Numbered from the stretch's first letter, positions 23,701 through 34,082 are shown. The stretch: DNA of 64,000 bases from Hyparrhenia diplandra (GCA_015847255.1 JADLZK010000236.1:43409-107408); one strand, 5' to 3'. Notes: generated by a model not told the origin, from the sequence alone. Made by a program: numbers and translations.

Positions 23701-25473
23701 GCAGCTCAGTTGTGGGAGGCCGCTCGCGTGGAGGCAGGTTGCCCCGCGAAGAAGATGTCGGCGACGGTGGCGAGCGTGTTGGCGTGGCGGGCGGCGTAGC
23801 ATACGGAGACGGACTGCGGACGCCGTCGACGCAGCGGATGGGCACACCGCACACGCACGAAGAGGCCCACTCACGTAGGGTGGGGATGGAGCACGTTTTC
23901 ACGGCTGCGCTTGGTGGCGGCGGCGGCGGGACGTCCTCGGCGCTCGTTGGCTGCGGCGTCGGGTGCGAGGCCAAGGGCACCGGGCTCGCGTTTTTCCTTT
24001 TCTGAGAGTCAGGCCACTAATCGCGGGCGCCTATCTCGTGAGTGGGAGCGCACGCGCGGGGAAGGAAGCGAGCGCGATCACCGCGATCACCGTCGGCGTT
24101 GTTTCCTTCTAGGCTCTGCGCGTTTTCGCGGAGGGTGGCCAGGAGAGGGAGGCCCGTACATTTCATCTGGATCGTTGATTCATGAGCGAGGAATGAGAGA
24201 GAAGGTTAAAGCGATTTGAGCGGTTGATTCTGTAATGAGTTATGAGAGAGAACGTTATGAAGAAGTTGGTGCATTAGTAGGGTAGATAGGGTAGATTTGA
24301 ACGGTTGATTCTGTAATGAGTTATGAGAGAGAACGTTATGAAGAAGTTGATGCGTTAGTAGGGTAGATAGATATTGTGGGGAGTGGGTCCACTGCTTCAC
24401 GTTCCTACAATTTGAGTTATGTTGACCGGCCTATGCATGCCAGACACATTTTAAAAGGTCAACTCTCATGATAATGTTGATTATTAGATATACTATTTAA
24501 TAAAACTAGCATAATTCCAGTATTCAAAGCATGCATTGGACCATGGCCCATGGGGTGCTGAACTGCTGCTGATTGAATTGAACAAACCTGAGCTCTGCAG
24601 GACCGCCGCGTGCAACGCGTTCTGCGACATGGGACCAGCGGCAGACGCGTCCCTGTACCCAACTATCGCCTCGACGGCGCGCACCGACCTGCTCATCACC
24701 GCCAGGTACAGCGGCGACACGGCGGCGCCGTTCACGCCGGCGGCCAGCTCGGGCGCAAGCTTCATCAGCGCCTCCACCGCCTCGCCGTGCCCGTGCCTCG
24801 CGGCGACGTGCAACGCCGTGTCCCCGCCGCCGTTCCTGCGGCCCAGAAGCTCTTCTCTCAGTCTGTCCGTGCCGTCCACGACGTCACGCCTGGCCAGCCG
24901 GACGATGGCTTCGATCGCGCCGGCGTGCCCGGACCTCGCCGCGCAGTGGAGCGGCGTGTCCAGCGAGGAGTTGGCCCAGAAGAGGAGCGCGCCGTCGCGG
25001 AGGCCGAGCTCGGTGACGAGGTCGCGGTGGCCCTGGCCTGCGGCGATGTGGAGCAGCGTGCTGCGGTCCGCTGTCACCTCCCGGGTGGTGCAGCAAGGTC
25101 CATGCTGAGTGCCTGAAATAGTCAATCAGAAAGCAGGGAAACCATGCTCAGATTGCCACGAAAATCCTCCGTTTGGTCTCGATCTGACACCAACTCATCT
25201 CTCATAGTATGTTGTTCGGATTATCTGCAGGTATATCTACTAGCTAGAAGGTGACAAGGTATACATGTACATACCAGTTGGTCTGGCATCAGCTGCCCAT
25301 GGCCGCCGACGGCCGTTTCTAGCTGCGGTCGCCGTGTGGATGCCCCCAGTTTGGAGCCCGATGAGGACCTCCTCTGTCCGCCCTTCGAACGCAGCAATAT
25401 ACAACTCGGAGCACATGAACATGCCATCTGGGAGTTCATCATTGGAGATAGCTTGGACTTGGGCGCTCTCCAT
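17672..25473 (-). CDS. ACD6-like ankyrin-repeat membrane protein with PGG domain, 650 aa
   Basis: Four minus-strand exons join without a stop: 25473-25275, 25112-24588, 19028-18502 and 18373-17672 (1953 nt, phases 1, 1 and 0, all GT-AG). Exon 1 encodes the MESAQVQ start and an ELYIAAFEGRTEEV ankyrin-like helix. Exons 2 and 3 encode about seven ankyrin repeats (STLLHIAAGQGHRDLV, TPLHCAARSGHAGAI, TALHVAARHGHGEAV, SALHVAALMGNASAV, TALHLAVQAGEYRVV). Exon 4 carries the PGG domain: NLAIVSTLVATVAFSAAFNVPG then four hydrophobic segments. Known relatives (ACD6 and others) sit in plasma membrane or ER and act in salicylic-acid-linked defence and cell death; substrate or ligand is not evident here. Intron 2 is 5.6 kb and carries a TIR element and a Helitron. 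A TATA-like box lies 84 bp upstream of the ATG. This is the best-preserved gene of the window. Confidence 0.9.
19360..19451. repeat. Intron segment duplicated at 24402-24490
   Basis: TTCCTACAATTTGA-CTATGTTGA... through TCTCATGATAATGATGA...TTAGATA recurs, at roughly 80% identity, at 24402-24490. The two copies flank the TIR element plus Helitron inside intron 2 of the ankyrin gene. Confidence 0.75.
20592..20637 (+). mobile_element. Tiny retro-insertion with 14-bp target duplication
   Basis: ATTACATGACTGAT at 20592-20605 is repeated at 20624-20637. Between them lies ATTGCCTC plus 10 A. This is a 3'-tail-only LINE/SINE-type insertion inside the larger TIR element. Confidence 0.7.
20763..20792. 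repeat. (TG)n microsatellite, about 15 units
   Basis: Uninterrupted TG run inside the TIR element. Confidence 0.95.
21955..22378 (-). pseudogene. Glycerol kinase exon fragment captured in Helitron
   Basis: The minus strand after an acceptor at about 22379 reads RLQSELSGNRTHLGETCG, then LPISTYFSALKLLWFMENVD, then GDALFGTTDT, LIGNLLEGVTGVQHVTNFSNAS, LDWDKATLDV and VDILPKIISISEKIGVV. GAPISGCL and, in another frame, GDQHAAMLGQLF follow. This is the middle of a FGGY-family glycerol kinase (glycerol + ATP to glycerol-3-phosphate). Stops replace expected Trp and Arg codons, and a G is missing before GDQH (about 22003). Both N- and C-terminal parts are absent. It is a captured relic, not a gene. Confidence 0.8.
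22647..22909 (-). pseudogene. Captured exon of unrecognised gene
   Basis: A 263-nt open stretch between an acceptor (…CTGCAG, 22910) and a donor (GTACTTAA, 22646) on the minus strand. It encodes VPECNNFMEEVTLEMERQQK, then VSGLYLLLKLKRIAWYKSS and later EIEIKQLRNEQVPRAHLIP. It keeps an open frame and good splice sites, so it is probably a real exon moved by the Helitron. I do not recognise the family. Confidence 0.5.
23033..23150 (-). pseudogene. PPR-like exon fragment captured in Helitron
   Basis: The minus-strand reading ESNGEVSTPLIPLYTKFRLL then DDAMRIFQSME, before a GT donor at 23032, has the spacing of a pentatricopeptide repeat helix pair (LI.LY.K...LDDAM.IF..M). Only about one repeat is present, so the parent gene cannot be named. 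Confidence 0.5.
24218..24371. repeat. Tandem duplication of Helitron 5' end, unit about 77 bp
   Basis: Two copies of a block containing TGATTCTGTAATGAGTTATG and ending GTAGGGTAGATAG lie next to each other. The outer copy supplies the Helitron 5' terminus on the minus strand. Confidence 0.85.
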
Positions 25474-25556
25474 GTTTGCCTTCCATGCGCCTTGAATCTG
25501 GAAGACAGTAGTAATAGCATGCGCCTGGGCGATTTAGTTGTGTTCTTCTAATCCTG

Positions 25557-25570
25557 AGCTATATAGTTTA
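25557..25570 (-). promoter_or_regulatory. TATA-like box of the ankyrin gene
   Basis: The minus strand reads AAACTATATAGCTC, 84 bp upstream of the ATG at 25473. Spacing and sequence fit a plant TATA box; the transcript start is not proven. Confidence 0.5.
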
Positions 25571-26360
25571 TGTGTTGGATGTATTCGTTTTTTTTTTATT
25601 ATGTGCGTGAGTATTTAGACAGTGCTGATTTGTTAGACTACGTGTATACTAGTTACAGTATAACATATCCTCAGTTGAATATGCTGCACAGGTGGCGTAG
25701 AATGAGTCAAACAGAATGCGTCATGCCAAGGTTTATTTTGTATGCGGACAAGGCTCTAGAGATCGAAGTTCATAAATCATAAGCAAGGGCCACTCATTAA
25801 TCTGAAGGTCTTATTCGGAGAAACTTCTTGGCTCCGTCACTGGAGTCAATTGCAGCGTTGTCATGATAAGAACAAAAACGCATCATCCCTGCTTGTCGTA
25901 TATTGAAGTCTGTGGCTTTGGCCTTCTTCGTTTCACATGGGTGGTTTTATGTCTGTAGGCCTACAAACCAAGTGTTCTTTGATGTCAGAGACTATTTCGT
26001 TTTTTAAGTTCTTGTGTCCTGTACGTGATAATTTTGGTCTGATGAAGCCATATGTTTATCTTCCATTATTATCTACAAACGGGAGCGTTAACCCATTCCT
26101 AGACCCAAATTTGTATAAAGCTAGTTTTCTTCAAGGGAAAAATGATCAATGTACATCAAGGTGTTTCGAATTTGCTCCCTATAAATAGAAGAAGGGTCCC
26201 CACATGAGGACAAAGATCGCATAATCTAATCTTAGTTTGCATTCTGTCAACATTCTGCATCAGATTCACTCGAGGAATACAAGAACACGGTTGACTTGAG
26301 GAGCGTGCAACACAAAACATTGCATAGAGTCCACATGCCTCCTACTGGATGCTTTGCCAT
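25571..26360. other. Upstream region of the ankyrin gene, no gene seen
   Basis: AT-rich sequence between the ankyrin promoter and the Mutator-type MITE. Short ORFs here have no recognisable content. Confidence 0.5.
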
Positions 26361-26714
26361 GAGAAATTTAGATATATGACCCGTCTTTCGTCTGCCTCTC
26401 ACGATATAACCCGAAATTCGCACGCCTTTGAAAAATATATTTGAAAATATGACCCAAGTCCTGCGAATTGCTTTCACCGTCCAAGAGGATGTCCAGGGCT
26501 CCAGGCTATCTAGAATGAGGGAGGGGCAACAACGTCTTTTACCATTCCCAGAACAGCGTGTCTGGCCCCTTGAAATCCCAAAATCCACAAAAATCCCTAG
26601 AATACTTGATTTCAAAGCAATTTGCAGGACACGGATCATATTTCCAAAGGCGTGTGAATTCCGGGTTATATCGTGAGAGGCAGACGAATGACAGGTCAAA
26701 TATATAAATTTCTA
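26361..26714. mobile_element. Mutator-type MITE, 354 bp, long TIRs
   Basis: The left arm (GAAATTTAGATATATGACC... then CTGCCTCTCACGATATAACC...) is inverted at the right end over more than 100 bp. Flanks are CTTTGCCAT (26352-26360) and CTTTGCTAT (26715-26723), a 9-bp duplication with one mismatch, as for Mutator-like elements. It has no coding content; ORFs on both strands are products of the inverted repeat. Confidence 0.85.
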
Positions 26715-26730
26715 CTTTGCTATAGTGCAC

Positions 26731-26915
26731 CATGAAAGTTTAGGGACTTTGATGACACTATCAGCCAAGTTTAGAAACATGTGGTGTTCACTTTGAAAGT
26801 TTAGGGACTTACATGATACTATTTGATAAATTTAGGGACACAGATTTCATTTTGAAAGTTTAGAAACACGATGACACCTCCGGTCAAGTTTAGGGATTTG
26901 GATGTGCATTTTACT
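26731..26915. repeat. Degenerate tandem repeat with AAGTTTAGGGA core
   Basis: Four to five imperfect copies of a 45-50-bp unit containing (G/A)AAGTTTAG(G/A)(G/A)A follow the MITE directly. Confidence 0.65.
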
Positions 26916-28274
26916 CCGCTCAAAACATATTTGTACATGTGGTTGTGTCGATTAGCTCCGTGTGAGCACCTTTTTGTTTTGGAAATAATACCGTCTCTAG
27001 AGGTGACATTGCTAGCCGCCTTTGGCAAATACATTTTTAGAGGTCATATTAATGTGTGCGGGTTGGTAAGAGCACTCACAATGTAGTCTATAACTATTTA
27101 TTACCTTGGCTATCATAGACTTCGAGTCAAAATAAGAGGAGTCTTGTTTTTTCTTCCTCTCTCTTCTATATAAATATACATGTAATAAAATAAATGAGCT
27201 TAGACTCGTGAGTGCCTGAAAAACCATATATAATGGATTTTATTCTAAAATATAAGAGTCTCGTAGTTTTATTAAACAAGTTACACACGTACGCCATGTT
27301 TGTAATGGATGATTTTTCTTCTTCTATTTTTGCGTTTTTTCTTGTCAAACGGAACTGATTTGAGTGAAATTCCTCTTCCTGCATAGTCTCCCGATGGAAC
27401 TGCAAAAAAAAAAAAAAAAAAAAAAAAAAACAGCCTAATTCGAGATATCCAAACGGCCCCTAACTACATTTATTTCAGCCCAATTCTATACAAACGGCCT
27501 CTTCTAGTTGGAATTCGTCAGCCTTACAGCGCCGGCTGGCCCTTGGGCCTTTGTCCTGCGGGCCGCTGACCTGCATTTTGTCCGGCCGTTCGGCCGTTCC
27601 TGCCGCATTCGCTCTCTCGTGTTCCGTGCCCCTAGAGTGCGCTACTCTGGTGGCGACGACTGGGGTCGAGGGACCGCCGCCACCGCCGTCCGCCAGGTGC
27701 CCAGGTCCCCGTCTTCGGGCCTTCCACCAGTTCTCCGGCGACGAGCATCCACCAGGTACCCGCACCCCTCATCTTCCGTTCATGCCGTGGGAAACCGAGC
27801 ACCCAAACCCTAACGTATAAGCTATTTGTGTTCCGATCTGATCTGACCTATTGACAAGTGTAGTATACACATGTATTATGCCTGCAAAGTTCGATCCCTT
27901 TTTTCCCCCTGTAGCCAGGTGGTTCTCTCAGCATATATGGCAGTAGAAATCCCTGCATTTTTAGAAGTCCAAAAGCTTGTCTGGTTGGTTCAGTTTTTCT
28001 TCTTCCTGCCTTTTTTTTATCGTTCATTCTAGGTGTTGCACCAACTGTTCTACTCATTGCTGTTGTTGGATCACACCAACCAAACTCATTGCTGTTGTTG
28101 ATTCTCACCAACCAATGTAGTTGCTGCTGCTATTGATACTTCACTGTTAATTGTTAGGGGGTGCAATGTCATGCCCTTACTTCCTTGCATGCTAAGTACA
28201 TACTAGTAAGGGAATTTTGTGCTCTATTTCCCCTGTTTGATGCTAAGTACATACTAGTAAGGGAATTGTGTGCT
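26916..28274. other. Intergenic and probable upstream region of DHFR-TS
   Basis: 27070-27220 is flanked by GCACTCAC and its inverse GTGAGTGC and may be a small MITE. 27404-27431 is a poly(A) run of about 28. 27475-27770 is a GC-rich block followed by a possible donor (CAG|GTACCC, about 27755). It could be the first, non-coding exon of DHFR-TS, but this needs transcripts. 28188-28275 holds a tandem repeat. Confidence 0.4.
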
Positions 28275-28275
28275 A
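28188..28275. repeat. Direct repeat, about 35 bp twice
   Basis: GCTAAGTACATACTAGTAAGGGAATT occurs at about 28190 and 28242, period about 52, ending exactly beside the Pack-MULE-like insertion. Confidence 0.85.
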
Positions 28276-28283
28276 TATTTTCT

Positions 28284-29272
28284 GGACTCAGATTCGGTGC
28301 CTTACCTCTAGCAAGGCACGGCGTCCCTTTCGCCTGCTATCCACCGTTGAAACACAATCCGACAGCTCTAACAAATTTCAGACGCATCTTTTAGCTTTTC
28401 CCCATGGAAACAGGCTGGAACGGCGCCTCAGCTGCGCCGCGACGCTGCGCCGGTCTCTCACGCGCTGCCATTCCCGGTGACCGCCGTGCAGCTTGCTGGT
28501 GTCCTGCGCGCCACGCCAGCCGCCAGCCTCAGCGCCCGGTCTCCACGCACCGCACGGCGCTGCCCGCCCGGCTGCCGGGCCGATCTCCCCTCCCCCTGCG
28601 CTGCGCAGCCGCCCACAGCCTGGAGGATTCGCGGTCGCCCTACAACCGTCGATCTGAGAACCGCACGCCAAGGACGAGGAGCATCGAGCAGACCAGCATC
28701 CTCCATAGGGACGCCTTGCAGCTGCAGGGACATCATCGAGGAGGACCATCCTTGTTTCTTTATTTGTTCATAAAAACAATGATGGCAGCAGGCCTGCCCA
28801 GTACATCTCGTCCATGGCAGCAAGGACCTCCAGGTCTGTGTCCATCCATGGAGCCTCGCGCCCGAGCTCCATCTTTCCCGGTCGGTGCGAGGACCATCTT
28901 CTCCTTGCCGGGCGCTGAAGTTCTGGCACCTCGGGAGGCGCGGAAGGGCTGCAGCCCTGCGGGATGGGTGAGCTTGCAGAAGCGCAGCAGCTCAGAGAGC
29001 GCGGCGGCGTGACAACGGGAGGGCTGCGGTGCGAGGTGCGGCGCGCAGCACGGAAGGTCAGCAGCGGCGAGCGGGCGGCGCTTATGCGCGAGGGCAGCGG
29101 CGCCGCCGCGTACAGTCTTGGGGGAGCAGTCCATTTTCCTGGCCCAGCCCGAGCAGCCCGTGAGGAGAGATCGGAACTTTTATTTAAGCCGACGGATTGA
29201 GTTTGAACGGTGGATGGAAGGCCGAAAGGTACGCCCGTGCCTTGCTAGAGGTAAGGTACCGAATCTGAGTCC
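28284..29272. mobile_element. Pack-MULE-like element, 989 bp, perfect 9-bp target duplication
   Basis: Ends are long inverted repeats starting GGACTCAGATTCGGT(G/A)CC and extending about 80 bp with few mismatches. ATATTTTCT flanks both sides exactly (28275-28283, 29273-29281). No transposase is present. The centre (about 28390-29150) is GC-rich and gene-like, with ORFs on both strands, as in elements that carry captured host gene pieces. I could not identify the donor gene. The element sits upstream of the first recognisable DHFR-TS exon, possibly in a 5' intron. Confidence 0.85.
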
Positions 29273-29281
29273 ATATTTTCT

Positions 29282-30000
29282 CTGTTTGATTGTAACTTGG
29301 CCTTTTTGAAAATCCAGCTCCTTCCACAATTTTCATGTACACTGGTTCAAAGTGATTATGCCACATAGTAATAATAGTTTCAGCACGTTGGGAGCCACAT
29401 ATCATTCCACTTTTCTGTTTCCTCTTTTTTTAGCTGTTTTATATTCTTCCATTTGCTTCAATAGTGCAATCAACCAAGATAATGTTTGTTATTTGTAGTT
29501 CTGGATCCAGATGTTAGTTGCAGAGGTGCTCAGAGCTGGAGCGCACATCTCTAGGTTTTCTCGACATGCATGCAAAGTATACACTACTAGCGAAATGTAT
29601 TGCGGTAGCATTTTGCATTTAAAGGCTCTTAAGTTCTGACGAAATGCAGCTTCTTGCCTCAACAGAGGTTGTGGACTGTACTTTGTTGAACAACTTGCAA
29701 TAGGAACTCCATACATGCTTGTTCTATAGAAACTTTCAGACTTGTGGGTTTTGTTATGTGTTGCTTCTTTTCTAAAGAAAAACTGAAAAAATAGCAGAGT
29801 TTTAGAAAACATATGCATACAATTTCTTTTATTGAACTCTTAGAAGTACTTGAGCCATTGTAGTTTAATGTATTTGTATACAGTAAGTTGTATTGAACAC
29901 TGGGACATCTTGGGGCCTTTGTTGTTCAATTATAAATATATTTCTGCATGCTTTATTTCTTAGTGGTTAATCAAATTGCTAACTTATATAATGCTCCCAG
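29282..30000. other. Probable 5' intron or upstream sequence of DHFR-TS
   Basis: AT-rich, no gene. It ends in a good splice acceptor (TGCTCCCAG, 30000) directly before the DHFR-TS reading frame. Confidence 0.5.
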
Positions 30001-33000
30001 GTTGCGAGATTTTCCAGCACTGCTTGCTCACCCATTTCTCAATTTAGAAAACCTCAATTTCTGTACCGAAGCACCAAATCAAGACCATACCACTTTAGTC
30101 ACTCCCGACTAATTGCAATGGCTGCATCTCTGGCCAATGGTGATTCACAGAGTGGTCCTCAGAGGAACTATCAGGTTGTTGTTGCTGCCACTTTCGTGAC
30201 ATGGGTATTGGGAAGGATGGGGTCTTGCCATGGAAGCTTCTTGGTGATCTTAAATTCTTCAAAGAGCTTACACTAACTACATCTGATCCTGCCAAGAAGA
30301 ATGCAGTTATAATGGGAAGGAAAACATGGGAGAGCATTCCTGTTAAGTCAAGGCCATTGCCTGGTCGTTTGAATGTCATACTTACTCGATCTGGCAGTTT
30401 TGATTTTGCAACAGCAGAGAATGTTGTTATATGTGGAAGTATGAAGTCTGCCTTAGAACTGCTAGCATCAACCCCATACTGCTTGTCAATTGAGAAAGTT
30501 TTTGTTATAGGAGGTGGGCAGGTACTGAGGTGAGTTCTTTACCTTTTGGAACAACATATTGTACATGTATTCTGTTGTTGCATGTAACCGTGTTGCAATG
30601 CTATTCACCCTTCTGCTATATTTTTATGCAGAGAATATCTTAATGGACCTGCATGTGAGGCTATCCATCTAACTGACATTCAGTCGAGCATTGAGTGTGA
30701 CACTTTCATCCCTCCAGTTGACTTTTCAGTGTTCCAGCCATGGTATTCATCTTTCCCAGTCGTAGAGAGCAACATTAGGCATTCTTTTGTGACTTTTGTT
30801 CGTGTTAGAAAGTCAGTGGCAGAAACTCATGAGTCAAATGGCAAGGAATCAACTAAGGTTGATACCAAGAATGACAAATTTGAAATAGATAATTTTTCTT
30901 TTCTCCCCAAGATGGTATATGACCTCCATGAGGAGTATCAATATCTAAATCTTGTTGAAGATATTATAAGGTCTGGTGCTCAGAAAAATGACAGGACAGG
31001 AACTGGAACATTGTCAAAATTTGGGTGTCAGGTATTTCTCCTTGACTTTGAATATTCAATTTGATCAACCAGGAAAAATAACTTGTCATTCACTTTCTTA
31101 TTAGATGCGGTTCAACTTAAGGAAAAACTTTCCTCTGCTGACAACAAAGGTACGCAAACATATATGTTGTAGTTTTCAGATTTAACAGTAAATCAAAATT
31201 TGCAGTAGGAATGTGCTGCAAATTGTTTAATTTTATTATGATATGTGAGAAGAAAAAAAAGGCAAATCAGTGTTTACAAAGTTGTACGCCTTTAATTCTT
31301 TGTACATTAATTTTCAAATGCTCATTAAATTTGTACCGTCCTTTTTTATTTACTGTTGTTTAGTATTTGCAATCAAGTTGATGCTGGTTTAATTTTCTTC
31401 TTTTATGACCCCCATACTCTCTTTTCTGAATTCTCAGTTTTTGTTGAATTATCTACTGTAATTTAGTTATTATTTATCTGAGATAGCTATATACTTATTG
31501 ACATGTTATTAAGATAGACATATTGTGCAAGACCATGGGTACATTTTATCCTACAGTTCATTGTGTTAATAGAGCTCATGTGTGCTACGCTTTTATTGTT
31601 ATCTAGACACATATATGTAGATCCAGTGCAACATTCTTTTCAAACATTCTACCACTCTGTACCTTCTTTTATACATGCCTGCTTACCTGTAAAACATTCC
31701 CCTCAACATGTGAATGGAGAGCCTTAAGGCCACCATCTGTTAAACATCAAGAGTCCAATCCAAAGTCCAAAGGAAAGTTTGAAGAAAGCTACCATTTCTC
31801 GACTAATGCAATAACATGTGCTCTTTAACAGAGGGTATTTTGGCGTGGTGTTGTCGAAGAACTCCTTTGGTTCATCAGTGGCTCAACAAATGCAAAGGTG
31901 CGCTGGATTAAAACTAGTTCTGTCTTTAGCCAATGTTTTGATTTACTTTAGGTATGTGCCTTCACAACTCACATTCCATGATGCTTAAATACCATTCTCT
32001 GTTGATACAATGATACCTACTGCGAGCGGTCTTTAACCATGCTGTTCACAACTTACATGCCTTAATCTTATCCATTGGACCTGAATCAGATTTCCCTCAT
32101 TTTGGGTTAGTTCCAACAATACTTGTACCCAGGTCATGTACCATTTCTGTTCGGTTCATATGTTAACCTTTTTAGGGTTTTTTGGGGGCAGAAAGCCACT
32201 ATTACTATTTACTTAGGTCCATTTCAAATGTCAGAATTCTTTGTCTGCATGTGTCAGTGTGTGTGGTCACACGTGTGTGCGGTGCAGTATTTGTTTGGGG
32301 ATTCTTTTTCCTATGTACTCTCTTTTCTTCCTAATGAAATGATGTGCATCTCTCTTGAGTGCTCGAGAAAAAAGAAATGTTAGAAGTCTTCCCCAAATCC
32401 TGAGTGGATTAAACTATTTCTTGAAAGCTCCTGTTTTGTAAACATGCCCTTCAATTTGTAGGTTTTGCAAGAGAAGGGTATTCATATCTGGGATGACAAT
32501 GCTTCAAGAGAGTATCTTGACAGGTATCTATCTATTGGATATAAGCTGCAAATAAATTATATCTCTGTTCTTGATATCTAATCCACCTGGCCATCTTTTC
32601 TAGAGTTGGCTTGGCACACAGGGAGGAAGGTGATCTAGGTCCAGTTTATGGATTTCAATGGCGTCACTTTGGTGCTGAGTAAGCTTACATACCTCTCCTT
32701 CCCTCCTCTCCTCATACAGTCTCTTTTCTCATGTTCATGTTTTCTGATGAAGTTGATATATTTGACAGATACATTGACATGCATGCTGACTATACTGGAA
32801 AAGGTTTTGATCAGCTAATGGATGTGATTGACAAGATCAAGAATAATCCTGATGACCGCCGAATAATTTTTTCGGGCGTGGAATCCTTCAGATCTCAAGA
32901 AAATGGCTCTTCCTCCTTGCCACATGTTTGCACAAGTTAGTATAACTTGTCAGCTTGATTTAAGTTTAGAATTAACTATAACTATTGGTCTGTTTTGACT

Positions 33001-34082
33001 TTTCCATGATGTGACCCATGTACTAATCCATTGTAATAAGTTGAAAGTTAGTTTGTTTTTTTTTTTTTTTTACTTTTAAATTACAGTAGATAGATTTGTG
33101 AATAGAAATTTATTCCTTGATATTATGTTTTTAACATTGCTTGCATCTTATTTTTTATAATTTTGTCAACTAACAACATTTGCATGCAACCTCGCCTTCC
33201 AGTTTTACGTCGAAAATGGGGAGCTATCCTGCCAGATGTATCAACGCTCTGCAGACATGGGGCTTGGTGTTCCATTCAACATTGCATCATATTCTCTTCT
33301 GACATACATGATTGCTCAAGTTTGTGGTAGGTTCTTATATGCCTTACTGTCATATTCCACTTAGAGCAATCTTTACTGTGCACCTTAATACAAACCTTAT
33401 TGGTTGTACTGTATATCAGTGTTCATGTTTAGACTAGTTTGATTTGGAACCATTTATTTCGTACTTTGAGTTTCTTTTTTACGTGTAGCAACAAATCTTC
33501 CATGTTTGTCATACCACACACACAAGTATTGGGGCTATATTTTCTAGATATTTTTGTAACAAGTTGTAAATAGTTTGTTTCTTGCAAGGATTTGTGATGC
33601 CATCTTGTATGTTGTCCCTTTGTTTCCTTTGTATCTAACTGATAGAAGCTAGTAGTCTGTTTTTCAACTCTAACCCTTAGTTTCTTAACTTTATTTAACC
33701 CTTTGTGTCATCTTGCAAGATCTTTCTCCTGGAGATTTTGTCCATGTTATAGGGGATGCTCATGTCTATAGAACTCATGTCCGAGCTCTGGAGGAGCAAA
33801 TTCAGAAGATGCCTAAACCATTTCCAGTGAGTCACTCCTAATATGAAATCTGTGCAATATATAAACTGATGCTTTATCTGTGCAATATATAAACTGATGC
33901 TTTGATGTTTATTTTTGTTTACTTTCTGTGACCATGCATCTTCTAAGTTCTATGTGGGGCCTTGTGTGCAGATTTTGAAGATAAATCCTTCAAAAAAGGA
34001 TATAGATTCTTTCATGGCTTCAGACTTCAAGCTGGTCGGCTATGATCCTCACCAGAAGATAGAGATGAAAATGGCAGTGTAA
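30001..34082 (+). CDS. Bifunctional dihydrofolate reductase-thymidylate synthase, two frameshifts in this sequence
   Basis: Ten exons: 30001-30529, 30632-31031, 31105-31149, 31832-31897, 32462-32523, 32604-32678, 32769-32935, 33203-33326, 33720-33826 and 33972-34082 (TAA). The DHFR half reads YQVVVAAT..GIGKDGVLPW, MGRKTWESIP and VIGGGQVL; the TS half reads NDRTGTGTLSKFGCQ, then RGVVEELLWFISGSTNAK, PPCHMF with the catalytic Cys codon at 32918, DMGLGVPFNIASY and DAHVYRTH. It makes dTMP and recycles folate. Two extra bases at about 30193 and an extra G at about 32875 shift the frame; homology is intact on both sides, so I suspect sequence errors. The frame is open for 39 codons upstream of the Met at 30118 (VARFSSTACSP..., Arg/Ser-rich). 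A transit peptide starting in an earlier exon is therefore likely. The 3' UTR seems to contain an intron (34083-34400). Confidence 0.92.
33849..33904. repeat. Tandem duplication of 28 bp in a DHFR-TS intron
   Basis: TCTGTGCAATATATAAACTG plus ATGCTTT occurs twice in a row. Confidence 0.9.

Larger units (their letters stand above)
21533..24371 (-). mobile_element. Helitron with captured gene exons, 2.8 kb, inside the ankyrin intron
   Basis: On the minus strand the element begins TCTATCTACCC (24371) and ends GCGTTAGCACGGGCATTATACTAG (21533), preceded by a short hairpin (CCGTG...CACGG). The flanking bases are A on the 5' side and T on the 3' side, as expected for Helitron insertion into AT. It has no TIRs and no Rep/helicase, so it is non-autonomous. 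The interior carries spliced-looking fragments of at least three genes, all in Helitron orientation: glycerol kinase (21955-22378), an unrecognised exon (22647-22909) and a PPR-like exon (23033-23150). A GC-rich proline-rich block at 23340-23990 may be a further captured first exon. Its 5' terminus is tandemly duplicated. Confidence 0.75.

Noticed and set aside
27404..27431. Poly(A) run as a fourth tiny retro-insertion
   Set aside because: No matching direct repeats were found on the two sides.
28404..29134. 202-aa plus and 124-aa minus ORFs as real proteins
   Set aside because: Both lie inside the Pack-MULE-like element, overlap on opposite strands, and show no recognisable domain. A captured gene piece is possible, but its frame cannot be told.
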